DNA of 43,718 bases from Acidiluteibacter sp965660325 (lineage in GTDB: Bacteria; Bacteroidota; Bacteroidia; Flavobacteriales_E; Vicingaceae), in contig CBFHZL010000008.1 of the NCBI GenBank assembly GCA_965660325.1, positions 1-43,718 on the forward strand. Reading direction: 5' to 3'. Below the pieces are notes generated by a model. That model was not told the DNA's origin, did no database searches, and saw nothing but the letters and a program-made list of their open reading frames with translations. Below are positions 1-7,052 of the stretch, piece after piece. The first letter of the stretch is position 1; every line of letters starts with the position of its first letter. The translations under genes were made by a program, and so were the position numbers.

Positions 1-1
1 T

Positions 2-355
2 AACATGTCGTCCATGACGGACATAGTTTTTCTATTGCTTATATTTTTCATGCTAACTTCTACATTGGTTAGCCCGAATGCATTAAAATTATTGCTACCC
101 AGTAGTTCGAGTAAAACGTTAGCAAAGCAAACGGTATCCCTGTCGATTACTAAAGAGTTGAATTATTACATTAACGAAGAGCAAGTGCAATTCGAATTTA
201 TTGAGCCTTTACTGCTGCAAAAGTTATCAGGAGATGTGGATGGTTCGATCATTCTGCATGTAGACAAAACAATAGCTGTAGAGGAAGCAGTAAAAATAAT
301 GGATATTGCCAATAGAAATAAATTTAAACTCGTACTTGCTACGAACCCTAACTAA
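2..355 (+). CDS. exbD: ExbD/TolR family biopolymer transport protein (5' partial)
   Basis: ExbD is an inner-membrane subunit of the ExbB-ExbD proton channel, which powers TonB-dependent transport across the outer membrane. The reading frame is open to the left window edge, and an Asn codon precedes the first ATG (position 5). That ATG is therefore probably internal and about 10-20 N-terminal residues are missing. What remains starts with the family hallmark MTDIVFLLLIFFML: a single membrane helix carrying the conserved Asp that takes part in proton conduction. A periplasmic domain of about 95 residues follows. The gene ends in TAATG, so its stop overlaps the start of the TonB-like gene by one base. 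This fits a Bacteroidota exbB-exbD-tonB cluster with exbB lying off the window. The family call is confident; the true start is not visible. Confidence 0.88.
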   Translation, partial: NMSSMTDIVFLLLIFFMLTSTLVSPNALKLLLPSSSSKTLAKQTVSLSITKELNYYINEEQVQFEFIEPLLLQKLSGDVDGSIILHVDKTIAVEEAVKIMDIANRNKFKLVLATNPN

Positions 356-1140
356 TGGAACTAGTAAGGTCTAAAAATAAAAGAATTGGACTAACAACCA
401 CGATTATCATTCATGTGGTATTGGTAATTCTATTCATCTTTTTTGGGATGACGCATATGAATCCTCCACCCGAAGAAGAAGGCATTACTATTAATTTTGG
501 TACTTCAGAAATGGGAATGGGTGATGTTCAGCCCCAAGAAATTGCATCTACCTCCACTCCGGAAGAAACCATAGACAATACCCCTGAAGAAACGCCAACA
601 GAAACAAGTGCAGAACAAGACATTCTGACGGCGACTGATGATGCCCCTGCTGTGCAAACAAAGAAAGAAAAAGAAGAGCCTAAAGAAGTAAAAGAGCCTG
701 TAAAAGAAGAACCTAAACCAGATAAAAACTTAACAGACGCGCTGAGCAATTGGAAAAACAATAAAAATACCAATAGCGGAGAAGGTGATACGCAGCAACC
801 AGGAGACCAAGGCTCAACTGACGGAGATCCCAACAGTACCAATCGAACAGGAGGTGGTCAAGGAAATGGCGTTTCATTTAACTTGTCTGGCAGAAGCATG
901 CTCGCTGCGCCGCGTATAAAAGACGATTCTCAAGAAGAAGGAAAAGTAGTCGTGGATATTATTGTAGATAATACGGGAAAGGTCGTTAGGGCAACACCAG
1001 GAGCAAGAGGATCTACTACGGCAAGTACCATCTTATATGACAAAGCCAAAAAAGCTGCATATGCAACCAAATTTAACGCAAACCCTAACGCAGCTCAGGA
1101 GCAAAAAGGACAAATGACCTTTATTTTCATCTTGAATTAA
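355..1140 (+). CDS. TonB-like energy transducer protein
   Basis: This is a 261-aa protein of TonB/TolA architecture, which would carry energy from ExbBD to outer-membrane receptors. Residues 1-10 are cytoplasmic and basic, and residues 11-31 form one membrane helix (TTIIIHVVLVILFIFF). A long periplasmic spacer rich in Pro, Glu, Lys and Thr follows (about 36-130), then a Gly/Asn/Gln-rich linker. The C-terminal domain of about 90 residues (about 175-261) has the pattern of a TonB C-terminal fold (GKVVVDIIVDNTGKVV). It has no classical YP motif, so it is a divergent bacteroidete member, and TolA is an alternative. The start codon overlaps the exbD stop by one base, and folC begins directly after its stop, so the three are probably cotranscribed. 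Confidence 0.8.
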   Translation: MELVRSKNKRIGLTTTIIIHVVLVILFIFFGMTHMNPPPEEEGITINFGTSEMGMGDVQPQEIASTSTPEETIDNTPEETPTETSAEQDILTATDDAPAVQTKKEKEEPKEVKEPVKEEPKPDKNLTDALSNWKNNKNTNSGEGDTQQPGDQGSTDGDPNSTNRTGGGQGNGVSFNLSGRSMLAAPRIKDDSQEEGKVVVDIIVDNTGKVVRATPGARGSTTASTILYDKAKKAAYATKFNANPNAAQEQKGQMTFIFILN

Positions 1141-2364
1141 ATGAATTATCAGGAAACACTAGACTATCTATTTAGTCGACTACCGATGTTTCAGCGTGTA
1201 GGAAACACTGCTTTTAAGAAAGACTTATCCAATACCATCCGCTTAGCGACTATTTTAGATAATCCTCAAGCTAAATTTAAAAGTATTCACGTAGCGGGTA
1301 CTAATGGTAAAGGGTCCGTTTCTCATAGTTTAGCCTCAATTCTTCAAGAGCAAGGGTACAAAGTGGGCTTATACACTTCACCACATTTAGTTGATTTTAG
1401 AGAGCGGGTGCGAATAAACGGAGACGTCATTACTGAAAAATATGTTGTCGATTTTGTTGCTAAATATCAGGATGACTTCAATGAAATTGAACCCTCCTTC
1501 TTTGAATGGACCGTTGCACTTGCTTTTAATTATTTTGCTGAGGAGCAGGTTGACTATGCGATTATAGAAACAGGACTAGGTGGCCGATTAGATTCAACCA
1601 ATATTATTACACCCATACTCAGTGTAATCACCAACATTAGTTTGGACCATCAAGCCATTTTAGGAGACACTATAGAACAGATAGGCTTAGAAAAGGCTGG
1701 TATCATAAAAAAACAGATTCCAGTGGTCATAGGGCAGCATTCAGGGATAAGAGCGGTATTTGAGCAAAAAGCCCTACAAGAAAAGGCTCCTATTTATTTT
1801 TCTGAATCAGACAACGACAATTTACCTGAATTTGAATTAAAAGGCAGTTACCAAAAAGCAAACCTACTGACCATTTTAAAGAGCTGTGAGGTGTTATCGA
1901 ATTATATAAAGCTAGATGAGAACAGTATAAAAAATGGCCTTGAAAGAGTAACATCAAACACCGGTTTAAGAGGACGATGGGAAACCCTTTCCACCACTCC
2001 ACTTACCATTTGCGATACCGGACATAATGAAGAAGGAGTTAAGGCGATTGTCAGCCAACTAAAATCACTTTCGTGTCATCAACTGCACATGGTAATTACA
2101 GTGGTAAATGATAAGGACGTCAGCAAGATATTAAACCTACTGCCAAGTGATGCAATCTATTATGTATCACAAGCGGACATCCCTAGAGCCCTTCCAAAGG
2201 AAGCGCTTTTGATGAAGATGGAGGAATTAAAATTAACAGCAAAAAGTTTCCCCTCGATAAAGGATGCAGTATTTTCTGCACAAAAATCAGCAAATGAGGA
2301 TGATATAATTTTCATTGGCGGTAGCACATTTACGGTAGCTGAAGCAATAGAACTTTTTCAATAA
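1141..2364 (+). CDS. folC: Bifunctional folylpolyglutamate synthase / dihydrofolate synthase
   Basis: FolC adds glutamate to dihydropteroate and to reduced folates in an ATP-dependent ligase reaction in the cytoplasm. The 407-aa length is usual for the Mur-ligase-like FolC family. The ATP-binding P-loop is clear (VAGTNGKGSV, about residues 51-60). It is followed by the family segment YTSPHLVDFRERVRING (from about 78) and by ETGLGGRLDSTN (about 143-154), part of the central domain. The C-terminal domain has ICDTGHNEEGV, the region that binds substrate. The ATG follows the TonB stop codon with no gap, suggesting translational coupling. The exbD-tonB-folC order is common in Bacteroidota although folC has no known role in transport. 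A strong promoter for the next tRNA begins 17 bases downstream. Confidence 0.95.
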   Translation: MNYQETLDYLFSRLPMFQRVGNTAFKKDLSNTIRLATILDNPQAKFKSIHVAGTNGKGSVSHSLASILQEQGYKVGLYTSPHLVDFRERVRINGDVITEKYVVDFVAKYQDDFNEIEPSFFEWTVALAFNYFAEEQVDYAIIETGLGGRLDSTNIITPILSVITNISLDHQAILGDTIEQIGLEKAGIIKKQIPVVIGQHSGIRAVFEQKALQEKAPIYFSESDNDNLPEFELKGSYQKANLLTILKSCEVLSNYIKLDENSIKNGLERVTSNTGLRGRWETLSTTPLTICDTGHNEEGVKAIVSQLKSLSCHQLHMVITVVNDKDVSKILNLLPSDAIYYVSQADIPRALPKEALLMKMEELKLTAKSFPSIKDAVFSAQKSANEDDIIFIGGSTFTVAEAIELFQ

Positions 2365-2380
2365 TTTTTTGATTTTTGTG

Positions 2381-2410
2381 TTGTCAAAATAAAATCTTGT
2401 AGTATATTTG
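2381..2410 (+). promoter_or_regulatory. Bacteroidota-type promoter for tRNA-Val
   Basis: TTG at 2381-2383 is separated by 19 nt from TATATTTG at 2403-2410. This matches the Bacteroidota primary sigma-factor consensus TTG-N17-23-TAnnTTTG exactly. Initiation would fall near 2416, about 30 nt before the mature tRNA. It is a sequence match only. Confidence 0.75.
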
Positions 2411-2444
2411 CAACCGCTAAACAAAAAGGCACAACCCTTTAAAA

Positions 2445-2519
2445 GGGCGATTAGCTCAGTTGGTTCAGAGCACCTGCCTTACAAGCAGGGGGTCACTGGT
2501 TCGAATCCAGTATCGCCCA
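2445..2519 (+). tRNA. tRNA-Val (anticodon TAC)
   Basis: A complete cloverleaf is visible. The acceptor arm GGGCGAT pairs with ATCGCCC, with discriminator A at 2519. The D arm is TAGCTCAGTTGGTTCAGAGCA. The anticodon stem CCTGC/GCAGG encloses the loop CTTACAA, giving anticodon UAC. The T arm has GGTTCGAATCC. CCA is not encoded. A consensus promoter lies upstream and a hairpin terminator 10 nt downstream, so this is a single-gene transcription unit. Confidence 0.97.
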
Positions 2520-2528
2520 CAAAAATTG

Positions 2529-2558
2529 AAGCCGTTTCAAATGAAACGGCTTTTTTTT
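2529..2558 (+). terminator. Intrinsic terminator of tRNA-Val
   Basis: GCCGTTTC (2531-2538) pairs with GAAACGGC (2543-2550) around a 4-nt loop, followed by eight Ts. This is a textbook Rho-independent terminator directly after the tRNA. Confidence 0.9.
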
Positions 2559-2997
2559 ATGCCATATTTTTTAGAACGGTTTATCATTTTATTGCTTTAG
2601 GCTTTAAATCTCATTGCATCAAAACTTGAATATCCAAACGCGGTCTTACTAACTTCTTTAGGGTAAATAGTTAAGTTTATACCATTACTTTCTAACAGAC
2701 TGCCAATTTATTCCAACATATCTCTTACATTAGATGGATAATAATAAAGCATTTGTATATCGCTTGCAGTTATTAGAAATATGAGTGCCAGTGCACTTAT
2801 ATATATTATGTCTGCAAGTATTTTTTAATGGCTAATTATCTTTGTCTAAGATAAGAGAAAAAGAGAATTAGAAGTTTACGAAAACCGGGAAATAAACTGT
2901 TATCGATTAGACAACAATCGTGTAATCACAATTGACCCTATACCACACTCCAGTATTACAGCTTCAGCAAAACCAAATTACATCAAAAATCAGGGCA
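2559..2997. other. Gene-free stretch, no assigned function
   Basis: About 440 bp lie between the tRNA-Val terminator and the rpsT terminator. It is AT-rich, no reading frame looks protein-like on either strand, and I see no RNA gene or repeat shared with the rest of the window. A short palindrome (AGTGCCAGTGCACTT, near 2785) and an isolated TATCTTTG (-7-like, near 2838) are the only motifs noticed. Neither has enough support to call. Confidence 0.5.
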
Positions 2998-3026
2998 CAA
3001 AAAAAGCCTCGATAACTATCGAGGCT
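2998..3026 (-). terminator. Intrinsic terminator of rpsT
   Basis: AGCCTCGAT (from 3005) pairs with ATCGAGGCT (to 3026). On the minus strand the hairpin is followed by seven Us (A-run 2998-3004 on the plus strand). It lies 24 bases beyond the rpsT stop codon. Confidence 0.88.
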
Positions 3027-3050
3027 TTTAAATTTCTTTAAAGAAGTAAC

Positions 3051-3302
3051 TTATAGACTAGCTACGTGTTTCGTTAACTTTGATTTTAAGTTAGCCGCTT
3101 TGTTGTCATGAATGATGTTGTTTTTTGCCAAACGATCAATCATAGAAGCTACTTTAGGTAACATTGCCTCAGCATCTTTCTTCTCAGTAGTTGCTCTAAG
3201 CTTACTAATAGCATTTCTGGTAGTTTTACCTTGGTAACGGTTGCGCTCGTTACGTACTTTAGTTTGTCTGATTCTCTTTAATGCTGACTTGTGATTAGCC
3301 AT
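3051..3302 (-). CDS. rpsT: 30S ribosomal protein S20
   Basis: S20 binds 16S rRNA early in small-subunit assembly. The 83-aa, strongly basic and helical sequence has the family signature MANHKSALKRIRQTKVRNERN at the start and a C-terminal segment of the form AASMIDRLAKNNIIHDNKAANLKSKLTKHV. The length is normal. The gene starts 24 nt downstream of tRNA-Glu, with no terminator between them and one good promoter in front of the tRNA, so the two are probably cotranscribed. A hairpin terminator follows the stop. Confidence 0.97.
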   Translation of the reverse strand: MANHKSALKRIRQTKVRNERNRYQGKTTRNAISKLRATTEKKDAEAMLPKVASMIDRLAKNNIIHDNKAANLKSKLTKHVASL

Positions 3303-3326
3303 AGTTCTTATTTCTTTAAAAATTTG

Positions 3327-3398
3327 CAGTCCGTAGGGGAATCGAACCCCTGTTACCAGGATGAAAACCTGGCGTCCTAACCCCTAGACGAACGGACC
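3327..3398 (-). tRNA. tRNA-Glu (anticodon TTC)
   Basis: On the minus strand the acceptor GGTCCGT (3398-3392) pairs with ACGGACT, using a G-U at the first pair, with discriminator G. The anticodon stem CCAGG/CCTGG encloses TTTTCAT, giving anticodon UUC. The T arm is AGGGGTTCGATTCCCCT. CCA is not encoded. rpsT starts 24 nt downstream. Confidence 0.96.
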
Positions 3399-3426
3399 GT
3401 TATGTATTCCCATTGTTTTGGGACGA

Positions 3427-3456
3427 CAAAAGTACTACCATTTTTTAATTCTGCAA
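3427..3456 (-). promoter_or_regulatory. Bacteroidota-type promoter for tRNA-Glu and probably rpsT
   Basis: On the minus strand TTG (3456-3454) is followed after 19 nt by TACTTTTG (3434-3427), an exact match to the Bacteroidota consensus and the same spacing as at tRNA-Val. Initiation would fall about 22 nt before the tRNA 5' end. The promoter sits between the two arms of a 9-bp inverted repeat (GTTTTGGGA at 3415-3423, TCCCAAAAC at 3463-3471). Confidence 0.72.
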
Positions 3457-3490
3457 TACTTTTCCCAAAACTTTTTTAATTTTTTTTAGG

Positions 3491-4186
3491 CTACTCCTCA
3501 TCCTCTTCTTGAGAGAACTTATAACCCATTCTTTTAGCGGTTTTTACTCGCATCACACTTGATTCATGCACCATTTCACCTACCGAAATTTCCTTTACCT
3601 CATTGTAAGGTGGCGTATACAGGTCAAATTCCATGGCATATAAAATAGCCGTTTCAATGATCGAACGAATCGCTTCAGCCGAAATTATACTTTCAGAAAA
3701 GTTGTTGAACAAGAATCCGAGCTGACGTTTCCCTTCCACAAAAAAATGACGCTCCTTATTTACAAACATTCGTGCAATAAGATATCCACTGTCTTGCCTG
3801 CGATCATATTTAAAGGAATCGGCCAAGAAATTGTAAAAATTAATCATTCCACAGAAACTTCGGGAAACATCCTCTTTCACATAACTAGTGCTCCATATTG
3901 GGTGTGATCGCTCAAATTCAAACACATTGGTATGCATATAACAGATCAACACATCGCCAGCGAACTTAATCCGCATTTCGTAGTCTCCTTTATCGATGAA
4001 CAGCACCTCGATGTTATCATCTAGCTTATCTTTTGTTCGATCGTTGACCTCATCAACTATTTGCTTAGCGACTTTTTTAAGCTGCTTAAACTGCTCCTTA
4101 GTTTCTCGATAAACTTGTTGCTTCAAATTAGACTTCGAAGTCAGCTCTGAGGCGATCTGCTCAATCTTAGGTTGTTCATTTGTCAT
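3491..4186 (-). CDS. Conserved protein of unknown function, downstream of proS
   Basis: This is a 231-aa soluble-looking protein that I cannot assign to a named family. There is no signal peptide or membrane segment. Residues about 20-60 are highly charged and predicted helical, possibly coiled coil. The central part alternates beta-like segments with aromatic residues (VLICYMHTNVFEF, SRSFCGMINFYNFLADSF), and the tail is acidic. The ATG lies 2 nt after the proS stop, so translation is probably coupled to proS. From memory, proteins like this often sit beside proS in Bacteroidota, but that is recollection and does not show function. Confidence 0.75.
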   Translation of the reverse strand: MTNEQPKIEQIASELTSKSNLKQQVYRETKEQFKQLKKVAKQIVDEVNDRTKDKLDDNIEVLFIDKGDYEMRIKFAGDVLICYMHTNVFEFERSHPIWSTSYVKEDVSRSFCGMINFYNFLADSFKYDRRQDSGYLIARMFVNKERHFFVEGKRQLGFLFNNFSESIISAEAIRSIIETAILYAMEFDLYTPPYNEVKEISVGEMVHESSVMRVKTAKRMGYKFSQEEDEE

Positions 4187-4188
4187 AT

Positions 4189-5667
4189 CTAATATGCTTT
4201 AGCAAAAATTACTTTTCCCTTGGAAGGGTTTCCGGTGTACATGCACTTTCCCTCTTCCTGCTTCTCATGTAAAGGTATGCACCGAATGGTTGCTTTTGTT
4301 TCTTGCTTGATTTTTTCTTCCGTTTCTGCTGTGCCATCCCAATGAGCTAGAATAAACCCACCTTTGTCTTCAAGTACTTGTTTAAACTCCTCGTAGCTGT
4401 CTACATGATGTGTATTGTCCGCCCTAAAGTCTATTGACTTTTGATATAAGTTGTCCTGAATATTTTTCAATAAGTGTTCAACCTTCGTTTCAATATCTTG
4501 AATTTGCAACACTTCCTTCTCTAACGTATCCCTTCGTGCTACTTCTACGGTTCCATTTTCTAAATCTCTTGGCCCTATAGCAATGCGAACAGGCACTCCT
4601 TTAAACTCGTATTCTGCAAACTTCCATCCTGGCTTATGGGTATCTCGATCATCAAATTTTACCGAAATACCTTTCGCTTCTAAATCTGCTTTAATCTTCA
4701 ATGCCGTTTCTGAAATCGTAGCCAATTGCTCTTCCCCTTTATAAATAGGAACGATAGCCACCTGAATAGGCGCTAAGTTTGGAGGCAACACTAGCCCGTT
4801 ATCATCGGAATGTGTCATAATTAGTCCACCAATTAGTCGTGTGGAAACGCCCCAAGAAGTTGCCCATACATGATCCAACTTACCTTCTTTATTGGCAAAC
4901 TTTACATCAAACGCTTTCGCAAAATTTTGACCTAAAAAGTGAGATGTTCCAGCTTGTAGTGCTTTCCCGTCTTGCATCATGGCTTCTATACAGAAGGTTT
5001 CTTCTGCTCCTGCAAAGCGCTCACTCTCTGTTTTTAATCCTTTTACTACCGGCATGGCCATGTATTTTTCAGCAAATTCAGCGTACACATCTAGCATGGT
5101 GCGTGACTCCGCTAATGCCTCATCTTTAGTGGCGTGTGCAGTGTGCCCTTCTTGCCAAAGAAACTCTGCAGTTCTTAGAAATAATCGCGTACGCATCTCC
5201 CAACGAACCACGTTAGCCCATTGGTTGACCAAAATAGGTAAATCTCGATATGATTGAATCCAACCTTTATAGGTATTCCAAATTACGGCCTCAGAGGTAG
5301 GACGAACAATCAATTCCTCTTCCAATTTTGCCTCTGGATCTACAATTAGCTTAGAAGCATCCTCTGGGTCTGTTTTCAAACGATAATGCGTTACTACTGC
5401 GCACTCTTTAGCAAAACCTTCTGCATTTTTCTCCTCTGCTTCGAAAAGACTTTTGGGAACAAATAGCGGAAAATAAGCGTTTACATGTCCAGTATCTTTG
5501 AACATTTTGTCGAGCTGCGCTTGCATTTTTTCCCAAATGGCGTATCCATAAGGTTTAATGACCATACACCCTCTTACAGCTGAATGTTCTGCAAGGTCTG
5601 CTTTGGAAACTATTTCGTTATACCATTGCGAATAATTTTCTTTTCTTGAGGTAAAATTTTTTGCCAT
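4189..5667 (-). CDS. proS: Prolyl-tRNA synthetase, eukaryote/archaeon-like type
   Basis: ProS charges tRNA-Pro with proline (class II aminoacyl-tRNA synthetase, cytoplasm). The 492-aa length and the lack of the large insertion editing domain found in E. coli-type ProRS (about 570 aa) place it in the short, archaeal/eukaryotic-like class usual for Bacteroidota. Visible class II elements are RPTSEAVIWNTYKGWIQSYRDLP and NVVRWEMRTRLFLRTAEFLWQEGHTAH (motif 2 region, about 150-176), and SWGVSTRLIGGLIMTHSDDNGLVLPP (motif 3 region). An anticodon-binding domain and a C-terminal extension ending in KVIFAKAY follow. The ATG at 5667 is the natural start. A protein of unknown function follows after 2 nt. 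Confidence 0.96.
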   Translation of the reverse strand: MAKNFTSRKENYSQWYNEIVSKADLAEHSAVRGCMVIKPYGYAIWEKMQAQLDKMFKDTGHVNAYFPLFVPKSLFEAEEKNAEGFAKECAVVTHYRLKTDPEDASKLIVDPEAKLEEELIVRPTSEAVIWNTYKGWIQSYRDLPILVNQWANVVRWEMRTRLFLRTAEFLWQEGHTAHATKDEALAESRTMLDVYAEFAEKYMAMPVVKGLKTESERFAGAEETFCIEAMMQDGKALQAGTSHFLGQNFAKAFDVKFANKEGKLDHVWATSWGVSTRLIGGLIMTHSDDNGLVLPPNLAPIQVAIVPIYKGEEQLATISETALKIKADLEAKGISVKFDDRDTHKPGWKFAEYEFKGVPVRIAIGPRDLENGTVEVARRDTLEKEVLQIQDIETKVEHLLKNIQDNLYQKSIDFRADNTHHVDSYEEFKQVLEDKGGFILAHWDGTAETEEKIKQETKATIRCIPLHEKQEEGKCMYTGNPSKGKVIFAKAY

Positions 5668-5783
5668 AATTATTGGTACAATATTTGATATTTTCGTGTG
5701 TGATAAAGCGCAAAAATAAAGAAATTATAACCGTTTTATCGATTCTTACAAAAGACAATTATCGCCCAAAAAATCAATATATT

Positions 5784-7040
5784 ATGAAAAAGTATCATCA
5801 ATTTCTCTACCTCATCGCAATAGGCTCCTTAACTGCCTGCTCAAGCGGGTTTCAGGCATCGAGCACCTTATCTGCTTATGATGACATTTATTATTCTGCC
5901 AACGATATCCCACGAGCACCGGCACCAGCATCTACACCTGCGCCTGAGCAGAGCAACAATCAATACGCTGCTCCTGCCGGATCAAACGACTATGTTGCTG
6001 ATGATTATGCCTTGGAAGAGCCGATAGATCAAAACAATTACACCAGTCCGGCTGAGCCAGAAGAGTTTCAGTATGATGATTACTACGACTATGAGTATGC
6101 AGCTCGTCTAAGAAGATTCCACGGGCCAACCGTAGGCATGGGAATGGGCTATTACGATCCATTCTTTGTTGACCCATTTTTTTACAATCGAAACCCAGCA
6201 TTTATCGGCGGAAGTATCTATGACCCATTCTACAACCCTTGGGGTGGATGGAATGTCGGCATCGGAATTGGCGTTGGCTTTGGTGGCGGATTTGGCTACA
6301 ATCCATACAACCCTTGGGGATGGAATACCGGTTTTGGGTGGAACAATCCATGGGGATGGAACAATGGTTTTGGAATGAACAATGCCTACTGGGCAGGATA
6401 CAACAATGGATTTAATAATGGCTTTTATGGCGGAAATGGATTTGACAATGGATTTGGCAGACCGTCTAATAACGTCTATTATGGACCTCGAGGTGGAGGC
6501 ATTTCATCTCCATACCGAAGTGGAAGTAGAGCAGAAAGCAGCCCGGCTACTAGAAGTAATAGTGGCAAAACAGTCAATCCGAATGCAATAAATGCAACAG
6601 AGTCGCTTCGACCGGCCACAAGACCTGATGCAGGAAATGCTCGACCAGCAGTGCGTCCCGAACAAACCAATACTCGTCCAGCCTCGCGTCCGAATAGCAA
6701 GCAATATGTAAGGCCAAGTGAGCCCACTGCGAATCCTACGATTCGACCAAACAGCGGAAAAACTCCCGCTATGAACGCAAGACCTCAAGTACCGAACAAT
6801 GCTACAGCAGTGCCAAATCAAAATAAACGTCCAACGCGAACAAATACCTACAGCAGGCCAAGCAGAGGCGGAAGTTATAATCGTTCCACTACACCTCAGC
6901 GAACAAGTCCGACAAGGGTTACCCCTAGAAGTAGTAGCCCATCTCGATCTCCATCTTTCAACAGCTCACCTTCTTTTAACAGAAGTTCTGGAGGTGGCGG
7001 ATCTAGAAGCAGCAGCCCAAGAAGTAGAAGTCCACGTTAA
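5784..7040 (+). CDS. Low-complexity Gly/Asn/Trp- and Arg/Ser-rich lipoprotein
   Basis: I chose the ATG at 5784, which opens MKKYHQFLYLIAIGSLTACSSG, a lipoprotein signal peptide with lipobox LTAC; the upstream in-frame extension has no signal. The 418-aa product has three zones. An acidic, Pro/Ala/Tyr-rich segment (about 20-115) comes first. A Gly/Asn/Trp/Phe/Tyr-rich block (about 125-240) follows, with repeats such as NPWGWN, NNGF and YNPYNPW. The tail (about 250-418) is basic, rich in Arg, Pro and Ser, with repeated RPxSGK-like and TRPASRP motifs and an SR-rich end. No enzyme fold is visible. It probably sits in the envelope; the function is unknown. The FadL-like gene starts 12 bp later. 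Confidence 0.75.
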   Translation: MKKYHQFLYLIAIGSLTACSSGFQASSTLSAYDDIYYSANDIPRAPAPASTPAPEQSNNQYAAPAGSNDYVADDYALEEPIDQNNYTSPAEPEEFQYDDYYDYEYAARLRRFHGPTVGMGMGYYDPFFVDPFFYNRNPAFIGGSIYDPFYNPWGGWNVGIGIGVGFGGGFGYNPYNPWGWNTGFGWNNPWGWNNGFGMNNAYWAGYNNGFNNGFYGGNGFDNGFGRPSNNVYYGPRGGGISSPYRSGSRAESSPATRSNSGKTVNPNAINATESLRPATRPDAGNARPAVRPEQTNTRPASRPNSKQYVRPSEPTANPTIRPNSGKTPAMNARPQVPNNATAVPNQNKRPTRTNTYSRPSRGGSYNRSTTPQRTSPTRVTPRSSSPSRSPSFNSSPSFNRSSGGGGSRSSSPRSRSPR

Positions 7041-7052
7041 TCTAATTTAAAA

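Noticed and set aside
2408..2629. 73-aa open frame on the plus strand
   Set aside because: It runs straight through tRNA-Val and its terminator, and the translation is of tRNA sequence.
2559..2997. Decayed gene or riboswitch between the two tRNAs
   Set aside because: No frame gave a recognisable protein segment, and no known riboswitch core was seen.
4839..5257. Open frames on the plus strand inside proS
   Set aside because: They are antisense shadows of a well-conserved synthetase gene, with low-complexity translations and no start context.
6166..7050. Several open frames overlapping the low-complexity lipoprotein on both strands
   Set aside because: They arise from the biased repetitive coding sequence in other frames. 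The +1 frame alone has a signal peptide and sensible zone structure.
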